64,000 nt of DNA from CADEED01 sp963839685 (GCA_963839685.1 CAWIVS010000012.1:922368-986367); one strand, 5' to 3'. Counted from the first letter of the stretch, positions 45,973 through 55,233 are shown. A program made the numbers and translations. Notes: generated by a model not told the origin, from the letters alone.

Positions 45973-47295
45973 CTAATCCGCGTAGTGGCGCGGAAAAATG
46001 ACGCGGAAGGTGGTGCCTTCGCCTTCGGAAGATTCGAGCTCCAGACTGGCGTCGAGCAATTCGCACAGTCGTTTGACAATCGACAACCCAATGCCCTCGC
46101 CGGCCGGCAATCCGGGGGAAAGAGGCTTTGTTTGTGACGGCAGGGTAGGTGCAGAGTCCGCTTGCAGGGAATTCTGGCTCTGTGAATCGTTCCGCTGCTC
46201 GACTTCGCGCGCTTCCGCTGTGGCGCGTTTCAACACGCGTTCGAGTGGCGATGCGGAGCCGCGCTTGAAGCCCGGCCCGGTGTCCTGGACGCACAGCGCC
46301 CACTGCGGACGCTTCAGGTTGTTGCCCGCTTCCCAGGTCACCCTGACCCCGCCCTTCTCGGTGACCTTGATTGCGTTGAGCATGAGGTTTTGCGCGATGC
46401 GCTGAATCTTTCCTGCATCTCCATCCACCATGAGCGTCGTCGGGCCATTCGCAAGCAGGAACAGGTTTCGCTCGGCCGCCAGCGGTCGCATGGAATCGCA
46501 GAACTCCTTCAGGAGAGACGCGACATCAAAGTGCACGACCTGGCGGTGCTCATGGCCGGCCTCGAGACGCGCCTGGTCCATCAGGTCGGCAAGCAGCTTG
46601 TTGAGCGACTTCACTCCGAGGTTCAGCACCTCGGAAAAACGCGTTCGATATTGATCTGGTACATCCTCCCGGGTCAGAACGGCGGACGCGTTCGCAATGA
46701 CGTGCGCACGGCCACGCAGGTCGTGAGCCGCCTCGCGCCACGCTTCGGCGCGCTTTTGTTCCAGTACCTTGAGCTGCGCCAGCGCCACTTCCAGTTCACT
46801 CACTCGACTCGCCGCCTCGGTCTGTTGCAGGCGAGCGTATCGCGACGCACTGGCACACATACCGTCGCTGCACAGTCGAACCAGTTCGCGACGTGCAATT
46901 TGCATCGCGCGCGGCTCGACGTGTGCGTTCAGCGACTGGAAGTTCTCGAGCTCCTGGAGCAGGCACAAATGCAGGTGGCCCCATTCGAGCATCGTTTCTG
47001 GCTGGTTGTAGCCCTGCTGCCAGCGATGCAGGCCGTGCTCAGCCGCGGATTCTATTTGCTCATCACGTGCCTGCTCGTGGTCGGTTGGATTCCGAGCCGA
47101 TAGCCGCCACTCGAAGGCGTCCAGAACTGCCGGAATGTGATCGACGAATTGCGCGCGCGTAATCGTGGACGCGGTATTCAATTCCGGGTCTGCGTCTACT
47201 GCGCGTCGCCACTCGGAGAGAATGGCGTCGCGCCGATGCGCCAGGTGTGACGCCAGCATCTTGAGTGCTTCATGGGACTCGCCGTTGCTGTCCAC
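45973..47295 (-). CDS. Sensor histidine kinase with RsbRD-like N-terminal domain
   Basis: 440 residues, soluble. The first 150 are all-helical (LASHLAHRRDAILSEWRRAV, LHRWQQGYNQPETMLEWGHL) and resemble the RsbRD-type N-terminal domain of stress regulators. A coiled linker leads to HisKA with the phospho-His in EAAHDLRGRAHVIANA and a HATPase (AQNLMLNAIKVTEKGGVRVT, CVQDTGPGFKRG, GEGIGLSIVKRLCEL). An unusual 55-residue insert rich in Ser and Gln (DSQSQNSLQADSAPTL) separates the G1 and G2 boxes. No response regulator gene is adjacent. The hydrolase remnant follows it. Confidence 0.85.
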   Translation of the reverse strand: MDSNGESHEALKMLASHLAHRRDAILSEWRRAVDADPELNTASTITRAQFVDHIPAVLDAFEWRLSARNPTDHEQARDEQIESAAEHGLHRWQQGYNQPETMLEWGHLHLCLLQELENFQSLNAHVEPRAMQIARRELVRLCSDGMCASASRYARLQQTEAASRVSELEVALAQLKVLEQKRAEAWREAAHDLRGRAHVIANASAVLTREDVPDQYRTRFSEVLNLGVKSLNKLLADLMDQARLEAGHEHRQVVHFDVASLLKEFCDSMRPLAAERNLFLLANGPTTLMVDGDAGKIQRIAQNLMLNAIKVTEKGGVRVTWEAGNNLKRPQWALCVQDTGPGFKRGSASPLERVLKRATAEAREVEQRNDSQSQNSLQADSAPTLPSQTKPLSPGLPAGEGIGLSIVKRLCELLDASLELESSEGEGTTFRVIFPRHYAD

Positions 47296-47681
47296 CGTGA
47301 CGCTCCACTGTCAGACAATCTATTTGATGAGCTGGCTCTGCCTGCCTTGGCGCTCCCCGCTTCTTACATACGGCGGTGCCCGCAGTGAATCGTATGGTAC
47401 GTCCGATCGCTGGATGTTCCGACGGAAATCGACTACACGCTGCATGGAATGCTGACGGGGAACGGCTGTAGGTAATCGTCCTACAATAGACGGGGATGCC
47501 AGAGGCGACTTAGATGAGCACGCGCGGGCAATTGCACGCACGAAGTTCGGCCCTTCTCGCCTTCCCCGCCGAACGTCAACTGCTGAAGGGCGAAGCGCCG
47601 CAGATCGGCAGTTCGAATTCTCATCGCGCTGGCGCTCTGACGAAGTCGTTTCCAAGCAGGAACATTTGCGCCCACCCGAGA

Positions 47682-47712
47682 GTATCCGTATGAATCTTTC
47701 ATACGCGGATAC
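47682..47712. repeat. Long imperfect palindrome before the dodecin gene
   Basis: GTATCCGTATGAA-TCT-TTCATACGCGGATAC: 8-bp perfect inner arms extended to 13 bp with a two-base bulge. It could be an operator or a hairpin left from a decayed element. It lies inside the OsmC-like remnant. Confidence 0.45.
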
Positions 47713-47878
47713 GGCGCATGGTGTGCGCTTGGACGTCGCGGAGACTATGTTCGGCAAACTGCGTGCAGAGCAACAAGTTCGACTGGTGGAAATCGCCAAC
47801 AATTGCCCGGTAAACCGCATACTCAGCTCGAGTGCGAAAATCAACACACGACTCAACGGAGAAAGATGTCATGGCTGA
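47690..47878 (+). pseudogene. Probable C-terminal remnant of an OsmC-family protein
   Basis: The open frame ends LRAEQQVRLVEIANNCPVNR-ILSSSAKINTRL. The CPVxRxL block and preceding helix are the C-terminal signature of OsmC/Ohr peroxidases; the N-terminal two thirds and first catalytic Cys are absent. Its last codons overlap the dodecin start. Short, so the match is suggestive rather than firm. The 390 bases before it (47296-47689) hold no gene I can support. Confidence 0.4.
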
Positions 47879-48080
47879 AAGTGTCTATAAAGTCATCGAA
47901 CTCATCGGAACCAGCACCGAGTCCTGGGAGAAGGCGGCGGCTGCCGCGATCGGTCGAGCCAGCAAGACCCTGCGCGACCTCAGGGTCGCCGAGATTTCGC
48001 AACTCGATCTGCAACTCAACGACGGTAAGATCGAGTCGTATCGCGCGAAGGTAAAGGTCTCGTTCAAGTTCGAAAGTTAG
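47871..48080 (+). CDS. Dodecin (flavin-binding protein)
   Basis: 69 residues, full length for the family. The sequence VYKVIELIGTSTESWEKAAA, RASKTLRDLRVAEISQLDLQ and YRAKVKVSFKFE is that of dodecin, a dodecameric hollow sphere that stores riboflavin or FMN. The Trp in the flavin stack (ESWEKA) is present. The ATG at 47871 has GGAG 9 bases upstream. Confidence 0.92.
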   Translation: MAESVYKVIELIGTSTESWEKAAAAAIGRASKTLRDLRVAEISQLDLQLNDGKIESYRAKVKVSFKFES

Positions 48081-48114
48081 CCGCCTCCGCAGCCGCATCC
48101 CAGACCTGCGGCAC

Positions 48115-48342
48115 CTAGGATGCGGCTCGAGGGAGCCCCTTACCTATCAGCATCTGGAATCGAGGGTTTTGCCGGAGCGTGTCGAAGTTGGGGTCGATCT
48201 CGAGCCAGGCGGGCGTGAGGTGATACGGGATCTTCAGCAGTGGCTCCAGCCTGTCGAGCGCCTTCTCGTGTTCGCCAGTCAAGATGTAGACGCGATTGTC
48301 GAAGGCGCCTGCCGAGCTCACGTGGCGGCCGATCGTCGCCAT
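48115..48342 (-). pseudogene. C-terminal remnant of a TPR regulator or kinase
   Basis: Reads DNRVYILTGEHEKALDRLEP, then LLKIPYHLTPAWLEIDPNFD and TLRQNPRFQMLIGKG. This is the typical end of CadC-like or serine/threonine kinase proteins with C-terminal TPRs. Nothing upstream continues it. At about 48300-48340 it meets the PAP2-like remnant on the other strand, so the join is a recombination scar. Confidence 0.55.
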
Positions 48343-48568
48343 TCAGAAGGCGGATCTCGATGGCAACCCTGACACCGCAAGGATTGCCGGTTGGGTTCCG
48401 CCGCGGCGCTATTCGCGCATCTCCGTTATGGCGCAGGAAGGTATCGACGCGCGCACCTATGGTGGGATGCATTTCCGCGGTTCGAGCATTGCGTCCGCAA
48501 GGCTTGGCGCCCGGATCGCCGACTACATCCTCGAGAACGCTGCCCAGCCCATGAGCCAACACCGCTAA
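48296..48568 (+). pseudogene. Probable C-terminal remnant of a PAP2/vanadium haloperoxidase-like protein
   Basis: The frame reads GWVPPRRYSRISVMAQEGID, then ARTYGGMHFRGSSIASARLG and ARIADYILENAAQP. The GGMHFR block with a following small-residue helix is like the last His/Arg motif of PAP2-type phosphatases. The earlier motifs are missing. Only the C-terminal 70 residues are left, and the match is moderate. Confidence 0.4.
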
Positions 48569-48626
48569 CTATTCTCGTGAACCTCAACAGCCGGGTTGTC
48601 GAACTCCTGACAACCTGGCCGGCGGG

Positions 48627-49229
48627 TCACCGCGGCGCTCCCGCGTCGGCTGCGGCGAAACGAAAATAAAATCGCGCCATCACATGGTGGCCCGTGGAGG
48701 GCCCATCGGAGTGCCATTTGGAACGCTCTACGGAATTCTCCGCGATCAGCGCTCCGTCAGCGCTTTTCCACAGACGCACTACCGACTCTTCGATCATCTC
48801 CGAATCATTCGGCGGATTGAGGCGACTCAGCAACGTGCGCGTTGTCAATTCGCTGCCATTGCATTGCCATTCGCGAGCAGCAAGAAGTTGCGACCTGCCT
48901 TCGTCGTCGAACGCGGAAAATCTCACAGATGCTGGACCTTCGATGCTGATGCGCACGGTGCTCACCAAGCCCCGATTCGTGCGATTCACGCCGTGTTCAA
49001 TCATTGAATCCAGCGAACCCATGGTAGGCCACACGACGGTGTACAGTCCCGAGCCCGCATTGGTTGGGGCAGGCGCTCCTTGAACCGAGAAGAGACCGTC
49101 AGCTTCCCCGCAGTTGCCAGACCCCGATGGCATCCAGGCGCTCGGAGGTTCTTCCGCGCCGTCGATTGTCGTGGCGCAGCCGCTCGCGAACGCAGCAAGA
49201 AACAAACAAAGCGTTTGAATTGGTCGCAT
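48627..49229 (-). CDS. Lipoprotein of unknown function
   Basis: 200 residues with a lipobox (TLCLFLAAFASGCATT). The mature part has paired Cys (SGNCGEADGLFSVQG, EWQCNGSELTT) and ends MARFYFRFAAADAGAPR. It resembles an Ig-like or lipocalin-like beta fold but I recognise no family. The gene stands alone; 48569-48626 carries nothing notable. Confidence 0.68.
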   Translation of the reverse strand: MRPIQTLCLFLAAFASGCATTIDGAEEPPSAWMPSGSGNCGEADGLFSVQGAPAPTNAGSGLYTVVWPTMGSLDSMIEHGVNRTNRGLVSTVRISIEGPASVRFSAFDDEGRSQLLAAREWQCNGSELTTRTLLSRLNPPNDSEMIEESVVRLWKSADGALIAENSVERSKWHSDGPSTGHHVMARFYFRFAAADAGAPR

Positions 49230-49458
49230 TTCTGGCTCCGCTCCTGGTCGGAAACGCTACCCACTTAGGGCAGAGGTATCAACCGGTTATTGCTGTAGGA
49301 ATCAAAGTCCGGAGGGAAGAGGTTTCGACTCATCCCAGTTACCCCACAACCAATATGCGGTCAGATTGCAACCCGTTTGGCGGCTAGCGCGTCTCAAGTC
49401 GCAGAGCCGCGAATGCGCAGGCAGCGCGCTGTCCTCAGGCTGTCCAAAAGGAGCTCCC

Positions 49459-50301
49459 GTGACTCGCTATTCGGCCATTGCCCTCGTTCTGTTAGCCGCC
49501 GGCTGCGCCGACGCCGCGGAAAAGACAGTCGATCGAACCTTTACAGTCTCGCCGGGTGGATCGCTGATTGTGGACGCCGACTCCGCTTCGGTGCATGTGT
49601 CGGGCGGCGATACCAATCGAGTTACCGTCCGCATGAGTGCCCGCGGCTCAGAAGAAGAGCTCGCCAGCATGAAACTTGACGCATTCCAGAAAGGCGACGA
49701 AGTGACCCTCACGATGCGACGGCCGGAGAAGAGAGGCTGGTTTAACTGGAGTTCGTGGAACGGCGGAGGGCATATCGAAGTAACGGTGCCCCGGAATTAT
49801 GGGATCAAAGTTCACACGGGCGGTGGAAACGTGGAGCTGAGAGAGTCCACCGGCTCCGCGATATTGCGCACCTCTGGCGGTGACATCGTCGCCAAAAACG
49901 TGAATGGCAACGTCGAGGCGAAAACTTCGGGGGGCGGAATCTTTGCCGACACAATCCGTGGTGACGTCGATGCGGACACCTCGGGCGGAGACCTCCGCCT
50001 GTTGAATGTCGACGGAAAAATCAGGGGGCAGACGAGTGGCGGGAGCGTGCAGTGCAGCCTGGTGGGCATCAACCGCGGAATTTCGGCGACGACTTCCGGT
50101 GGCAGTATTCTATTGACCCTGCCGCGAGCCACGACCGCCAACATTGAGGCGGTAACGAGCGGTGGCGAAGTTACGTCAGAACTTCCGGTTGCGTCAACGC
50201 AATGGCAGAAGAGTCACGTCAAGGGATCCATCAACGGTGGCGGTCAGCCAATCGATGTACGGACCTCTGGGGGCAGTATCTCGGTCCGCGCGGCGAATTG
50301 A
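49459..50301 (+). CDS. DUF4097 family beta-helix lipoprotein
   Basis: 280 residues. The signal/lipobox is AIALVLLAAGCADA. The rest is a run of short beta-strand repeats with the motif T-S-G-G (VRTSGGSISV, AVTSGGEVTS, ATTSGGSILLT, AKTSGGGIFAD), typical of DUF4097 adhesin-like beta-solenoids exposed at the envelope. Function unknown. The start is GTG at 49459 with AAAAGGAG 7 bases upstream, stronger than any ATG nearby. Confidence 0.82.
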   Translation: MTRYSAIALVLLAAGCADAAEKTVDRTFTVSPGGSLIVDADSASVHVSGGDTNRVTVRMSARGSEEELASMKLDAFQKGDEVTLTMRRPEKRGWFNWSSWNGGGHIEVTVPRNYGIKVHTGGGNVELRESTGSAILRTSGGDIVAKNVNGNVEAKTSGGGIFADTIRGDVDADTSGGDLRLLNVDGKIRGQTSGGSVQCSLVGINRGISATTSGGSILLTLPRATTANIEAVTSGGEVTSELPVASTQWQKSHVKGSINGGGQPIDVRTSGGSISVRAAN

Positions 50302-50455
50302 ATCGGCTCGATTACCGACAGCCCCTCGCCGAACCATTCCAGTTGATACCAAAGTATCGACCAACACTTTCGTCCAATCGCTGACTGTGGTTGCCTCTGG
50401 TCGAATTGCCATGACACGCATGCATCGCGTGCGACTCGCAATTCAAGGAACCAAC

Positions 50456-51703
50456 ATGACGCCTCTCGCAAAGCTTGCATCGACGGCCTCGGCGCCTGCG
50501 AATGAGCCTTCGGGCACGAAGGATGCCGCGATCCGCCCATTTCGAGTCAGCTTCCCGCAGGCTGCACTTGACGACCTGCGCACGCGCCTGACCGCGACAC
50601 GCTGGCCGACCAAGGAACTCGTCGGGGATCGATCGCAGGGCGTGCAGTCGGCGACGCTGCAGAAGCTCGTCCGCTACTGGACGACCGAGTACGACTGGCG
50701 GAAGGCCGAGGCCAGGTTGAATGCCTACCCGCAGTTCATGACGAAGATTGACGGCGTGGACATCCACTTCATCCACGTCAAGTCGCGTCACCCTGACGCA
50801 ATGCCGCTGATCATGACGCATGGCTGGCCCGGCTCGGTCATCGAGTTGCTCGAGACGGTCGGCCCACTGACTGACCCGACCGCCCACGGCGGCTCCCCCG
50901 AGGACGCATTCCACCTGGTGCTGCCGTCACTGCCCGGTTACGGGTTCTCCAGTGAGCCGGCCGAGCTCGGTTGGGACGCCGCCCGCACCGGACGCGCATG
51001 GGCGGAGCTGATGCACCGCCTCGGCTACACCCGCTACGTTGCCCAGGGCGGTGACGTAGGTGCCCTCGTCACGGACCTGATGGGCCGCCAGGCGGTCGAG
51101 GGATTGGCCGGCTACCACCTGAATCTGCTCACGGCGGTTCTCGCGATCGGCGATCACCTGCCCAGGAACTCCGAACAGGAACGCGCAGCAGCCAAAGCGG
51201 TCGCGACGTTCAAGGAGGACGGCTTCGGCTACTTCCTCGAGATGGCAACGCGGCCACAGACGATCGGCTTCGCCCTGCTGGATTCACCCGTCGCGTTGGC
51301 GGCCTGGTTGCTCGACCACGACACAGACAGCTACTACAAGATCTCCCGCGCGTTCGTCGACGGCAAGCCCGTGGGCAATCTCACCCGGGAGACCATCGTC
51401 GACAACATCACACTGTACTGGCTGACCGGCACCGCAGCATCGGCGGCCCGGTCGTACTGGGAGGACGGCCGAGCGCTGGCCGCAGCGCTTGCAAGCGGTC
51501 AGCCTCCGCCGCCAGTCAAGGTTCCGGTCGGCTTCACGACGTTCCCCGGCGAGATCTGGGCGTCGCCCCGGAGCTGGGTCGAGGCGGTCTACCCCGGCCT
51601 CGCCTACTTCAACGCAGTCGACAGGGGCGGCCACTTCGCCGCCTGGGAGGAGCCGGAGCTCTTCTCCGCCGAGGTGCGGGCCGCGTTCAAGTCATTGCGT
51701 TAG
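50456..51703 (+). CDS. Epoxide hydrolase (EHN type)
   Basis: 415 residues. An N-terminal EHN domain (FRVSFPQAALDDLRTRLTAT, RWPTKE) is followed by an alpha/beta-hydrolase with the oxyanion motif HGWPGSVIELLE, nucleophile Asp in AQGGDVGALVTDLMG and His in DRGGHFAAWEEPELF. This is the microsomal-type epoxide hydrolase family, turning epoxides into diols. No signal peptide. The ATG at 50456 has AAGGA 6 bases upstream; upstream in-frame sequence overlaps the DUF4097 gene and is not coding. Confidence 0.88.
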   Translation: MTPLAKLASTASAPANEPSGTKDAAIRPFRVSFPQAALDDLRTRLTATRWPTKELVGDRSQGVQSATLQKLVRYWTTEYDWRKAEARLNAYPQFMTKIDGVDIHFIHVKSRHPDAMPLIMTHGWPGSVIELLETVGPLTDPTAHGGSPEDAFHLVLPSLPGYGFSSEPAELGWDAARTGRAWAELMHRLGYTRYVAQGGDVGALVTDLMGRQAVEGLAGYHLNLLTAVLAIGDHLPRNSEQERAAAKAVATFKEDGFGYFLEMATRPQTIGFALLDSPVALAAWLLDHDTDSYYKISRAFVDGKPVGNLTRETIVDNITLYWLTGTAASAARSYWEDGRALAAALASGQPPPPVKVPVGFTTFPGEIWASPRSWVEAVYPGLAYFNAVDRGGHFAAWEEPELFSAEVRAAFKSLR

Positions 51704-52147
51704 GTGATGCGCGCCCGGTGAGATTGTTGTCCGCGATACCGCGGCGAATCCCTCGCTGAAAAAGCTCGGGACCAAACGCGCGGACGCGCGTTTGTCCAAC
51801 TCGGGGTGACTGGAAGCGATTGTTTGAACGGGGTGCCAGAGTTGTCGATATCACCGACCACCTGGTTCGTAGTTGGGGGGTGAAATGCTCGGGCGAATCC
51901 AAGAACGTAGACGAATGATTTTCTTGAGTGGATTTGAAGTCATCAACCGCGAGCTCACATGGCATCCGTTGCATTTGTCACTACTGAGCACGACAAAGCA
52001 CCACGAAGTCCCGCAAAACCCCCGAAGTACCTGGTCTTTTTCCAGGTAGTCGACCGCAACGGACGGAATCGCAGGGAGCATGGTTCCTCTTGGGGACGCC
52101 AAAGCCTGTTAGGATGAGTTTCGTGCCGCCGCCGTTCATAAGACACT
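51704..52147. other. Intergenic region with palindrome
   Basis: 444 bases between the epoxide hydrolase and the metallohydrolase genes. No gene is supported. The first 100 bases hold the palindrome at 51773-51794; the rest has lower GC than its surroundings, as has the gene that follows, and looks like the edge of a transferred segment. Confidence 0.45.
51773..51794. terminator. Palindrome, possible terminator
   Basis: CAAACGCGCG-GA-CGCGCGTTTG is a perfect 10-bp inverted repeat 70 bases after the epoxide hydrolase stop. A clear T-run is lacking, so it may be a terminator or a binding site. Confidence 0.4.
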
Positions 52148-54589
52148 ATGAACAATGCATTGACTCGACGCAGCTTTCTCAATTCTTCTGGCACGGTGTC
52201 GCTGATGTTCATGGCGCCGCGACTGTCGCATGCTCAGGGCACTCCAGTGCTAACTATGGTGCACGGAGTCCCGTTGCAACCGCTGATGGCACAGGTGAGG
52301 CGGCTGATGGAGGCGGCGGGGTATCTTGGCGCGCCATTCCCAGACTCTGATCGAGAGGCGTTGGAAGCTGCCTTCAAGCAGACGGATGCGGAGCGCGCGA
52401 GTGAGGCCATCCAAACCGTACTCGACCGTCATTGCCTTGTGGGAGTGCAGATCAACCCCGAAGCACGGGTCAAAGTCTTTTCTGGCGCGGCCAAACGCGA
52501 GCTCGTGGAAGGCGGTTGGCGGCAGTTTCTTGTCAAGGTCCACAACGAAGCGGGCAGTACGGCGCAACTCCAGGGGGCCAGCCCTCAGGCGCAATCGCTG
52601 TTTTCCTACCGCAACCCACCGCTTTCGGCGCAAGAGCTGGCTGACATTGCCCGACTTGCAAGGATGGATGTCAAAGAGCTTGAGAAGCTCCAGAAGAAGC
52701 GTCGCTATGGCAACTCTTCAGACGCGGAATACGAGGAGAAGACTTTGTCAGCGCCCGTGCCCAACCGGGAGCGCTGGCTCGATCTGCAGATGTTTGACTC
52801 TCAGCCGCTGACCACGACATTGAGCGGGCTGCTGCTGGAGTATCGTATTTTGCAGCTCTATAGCCGCGATTCGGGCTCACGCGAGGCAACGCTAACTTTC
52901 AACGTGGGACAAGGGACCCAGGATCTCGGGTTTCGAAGCGAGGTCCCACTGTTGTTTACGTGCTTGCCGGCACAATCGGTCCGCTTCCGAGTGCGTGACG
53001 CGGACGCCACGGTCATGGCTGCGTTCGTGATTCGCGATGCACAGGGGCGAACCCATCCGTCGCAAGCGAAGCGATTGGCACCTGACTTCGCCTTTCATCC
53101 GCAGGTGTACCGCGCGGATGGAGAAGTGCTCAAGCTGCCCGCGGGGACGTATAGGGTTGAGTTCTGGCGAGGGCCTGAATCGCTGTTGAAGACTCAACCG
53201 CTCGTGGTGGAGCGCACCGGCGCGAGCATCGTTCAGGAAGCAACTTTTGTGATCGAACGATGGATCGACCCATCCAAGTGGGGATATTGGTCGGGAGATC
53301 ATCACATTCATGCCGCAGGCTGCGCTCACTACATGCAACCGACCGAAGGCGTGCACGCTCAAGACATGATCCGTCATACCTTGGGCGAAGACCTCAAGGT
53401 AGGCGCCAACTTGACCTGGGGGCCTGCCTTTGACTATCAGAAGCAGTTCTTTACCGGCCAGGACGACAAAGTCTCCAAGCCACCGTACCTGCTGCATTAC
53501 GACGTGGAAGTCTCCGGGTTCGGCTCGCATAAGTCCGGGCACTTGGTGCTCTTGAATCTGAAGGAGCAGATGTATCCGGGCGGGGATTCCTACAAGCATT
53601 GGCCGACCCTCTGTCTCAATACGCTGCGTTGGGCCAAGAAACAGGGGGCGGTCTGCGGTCCTGCGCATTCGGGGTTCGGGCTGGCGGTGGACACGCAGAA
53701 CCTGCCCAACTACATCGTGCCGCAGTTCGATGGTATCGGCGCCCTAGAGTACATCGTTGATGTCACGCACGAAGTCCCAGGACCAGATGGCCGCTTGGTA
53801 CCGGCTGTGGATTTTATTTCCACCGTTGATACGCCCTACGTATGGGAGCTCAACATCTGGTATCACACGCTGAACCTGGGCTACCGTACCCGCATCAGCG
53901 GTGAGACGGATTTCCCCTGCGTTTATGGCGAGCGGGTGGGAATGGGGCGCTCATACGTCAAACTGGACGGAAAGCTGACGTACAGCAAGTGGTGTCAAGG
54001 GATCCAGAGGGGCAGCAACTACGTCAGCGATGGCAAAAGCCATTTGCCCGAGTTCCGGGTGGATGACACGGCCATGGGCGAGCGCGGTAGCGAGCGGAAA
54101 CTTACTCGAGCTGGCACGGTGAGGGTCAGCGTCCAGGCGGCGGCGCTTCTGGATGAGAAATCCAAGACCGACGTTCGCAGTCGCCCGTATTCAGATAAGC
54201 CCTACTGGGATATCGAGCGAGCTCGCATCGGCGAGACTCGCGAAGTGCCGGTGGAAGTTATCGTGAATGGATACCCCGTTGCGACGCAGAACATCGTCGC
54301 AGATGGAACACTGCGCGACCTGACATTTGAAATCGCCATCAGTCGGAGCTGCTGGGTAGCAGTTCGAATTCTGGCGTCCTCTCATACAAATCCCATCTTT
54401 GTGATTGTTGCGGGCAAGCCGATCCGCGCATCGAGGCGCAGCGCAGAGTGGTGCCTGAAAGGCGTAGACCAATGCTGGTCGCAGAAGGAGAGCCTGATCA
54501 AAGCCGAGGAACTGACTGACGCGAAAACCGCTTACGAGCATGCCCGCCAAACTTACCGCAGGCTGTTGGCTGAATGTGAGGCGGAATAG
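52148..54589 (+). CDS. Tat-exported CehA/McbA-like metallohydrolase
   Basis: 813 residues. The start carries a Tat-type signal (LTRRSFLNSSGTVSLMFMAP). The central region contains GDHHIHAAGCAHYMQPTEG and VCGPAHSGFGLAVD, the His motifs of PHP-like metallohydrolases of the CehA/McbA family; the N-terminal 350 residues are beta-rich. Members cleave carbamate or ester bonds, but many are uncharacterised. GC content is lower than in neighbouring genes. This and the isolated position suggest horizontal gain. The start ATG at 52148 fits the Tat motif. Confidence 0.7.
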   Translation: MNNALTRRSFLNSSGTVSLMFMAPRLSHAQGTPVLTMVHGVPLQPLMAQVRRLMEAAGYLGAPFPDSDREALEAAFKQTDAERASEAIQTVLDRHCLVGVQINPEARVKVFSGAAKRELVEGGWRQFLVKVHNEAGSTAQLQGASPQAQSLFSYRNPPLSAQELADIARLARMDVKELEKLQKKRRYGNSSDAEYEEKTLSAPVPNRERWLDLQMFDSQPLTTTLSGLLLEYRILQLYSRDSGSREATLTFNVGQGTQDLGFRSEVPLLFTCLPAQSVRFRVRDADATVMAAFVIRDAQGRTHPSQAKRLAPDFAFHPQVYRADGEVLKLPAGTYRVEFWRGPESLLKTQPLVVERTGASIVQEATFVIERWIDPSKWGYWSGDHHIHAAGCAHYMQPTEGVHAQDMIRHTLGEDLKVGANLTWGPAFDYQKQFFTGQDDKVSKPPYLLHYDVEVSGFGSHKSGHLVLLNLKEQMYPGGDSYKHWPTLCLNTLRWAKKQGAVCGPAHSGFGLAVDTQNLPNYIVPQFDGIGALEYIVDVTHEVPGPDGRLVPAVDFISTVDTPYVWELNIWYHTLNLGYRTRISGETDFPCVYGERVGMGRSYVKLDGKLTYSKWCQGIQRGSNYVSDGKSHLPEFRVDDTAMGERGSERKLTRAGTVRVSVQAAALLDEKSKTDVRSRPYSDKPYWDIERARIGETREVPVEVIVNGYPVATQNIVADGTLRDLTFEIAISRSCWVAVRILASSHTNPIFVIVAGKPIRASRRSAEWCLKGVDQCWSQKESLIKAEELTDAKTAYEHARQTYRRLLAECEAE

Positions 54590-54902
54590 GACTTCAGCGC
54601 GTAGGGTCCCTGTTACTCAGTCACCCCGCGGTCTCAGCTGAGAAAGGCCAATGTCACAGCTGCCGTAATTCTGCTCGGAAATGTTTTCGTTGCCGTCGAT
54701 CCGTGGGACGCAAGTTGAAACCTCCGAGATCCAGCTGCGCTACGGGCGCGTGGCAATACGTCGCCACTACCGGCACGATCAGACTCGTGAACACGTGAAC
54801 GAACTCGCTTCCAGGCTAACAATGCCCTACCATGCACGCGTTTGACTGAACGGCACGGATGCCTCCCGTGAATAACTAGATAGATGATTGGGGGGTTAAA
54901 AG
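54590..54902. other. Intergenic region with remnant
   Basis: 313 bases holding only the remnant at 54617-54700 and the promoter region of the small membrane protein. Nothing else is recognisable. Confidence 0.45.
54617..54700 (-). pseudogene. C-terminal remnant of the 32465-33259 family
   Basis: On the minus strand the sequence reads GNENISEQNYGSCDIGLSQL-RPRGD and a stop. The gene at 32465 ends NISEQNYGSCDIGLSQL-RPRSD. The match is near identical over 22 residues and also strong at DNA level, then stops abruptly upstream. It is the tail of a lost paralogue. Confidence 0.7.
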
Positions 54903-55211
54903 ATGAATACCGAGAAAATCGTTGGAATTATTGGCGTCGCGGTCGCAATTGTTGGCGCGTTCGTCGCGATTCCGCAGATGGCCACCGTACTGCTTGTCGC
55001 AGGTCTCATCGTCGGAGTCTTCGTGATCGGGGACCATCACGTGCGCGTCTTGGTGACGGCACTGGTGCTTACCGGCCTCGCCCACACCTTCGACGCGGTT
55101 CCAGCGGTCGGCACGTACATTGCAGCGATACTGGCAAACATCGGTGTGCTCGTGGTCGGAGTCTCCGTGATGATCATCCTGAGGAATATCTACGCGCGGC
55201 TGAAGCCCTGA
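54903..55211 (+). CDS. Small membrane protein of unknown function
   Basis: 102 residues with three or four membrane segments (VGIIGVAVAIVGAFVAIPQM, VLLVAGLIVGVFVIGDHHV, ILANIGVLVVGVSVMIIL). No family recognised. The ATG at 54903 is preceded by GGGGGG at 8 bases. A clear terminator follows its stop. Confidence 0.7.
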   Translation: MNTEKIVGIIGVAVAIVGAFVAIPQMATVLLVAGLIVGVFVIGDHHVRVLVTALVLTGLAHTFDAVPAVGTYIAAILANIGVLVVGVSVMIILRNIYARLKP

Positions 55212-55233
55212 GCTGCGAGCAGGACGCAAATGA

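Noticed and set aside
47320..47856. 178-codon minus-strand open frame before dodecin
   Set aside because: Ser/Arg/Cys-rich with no domain and no ribosome site; it is opposite the OsmC-like remnant, which fits known protein sequence better.
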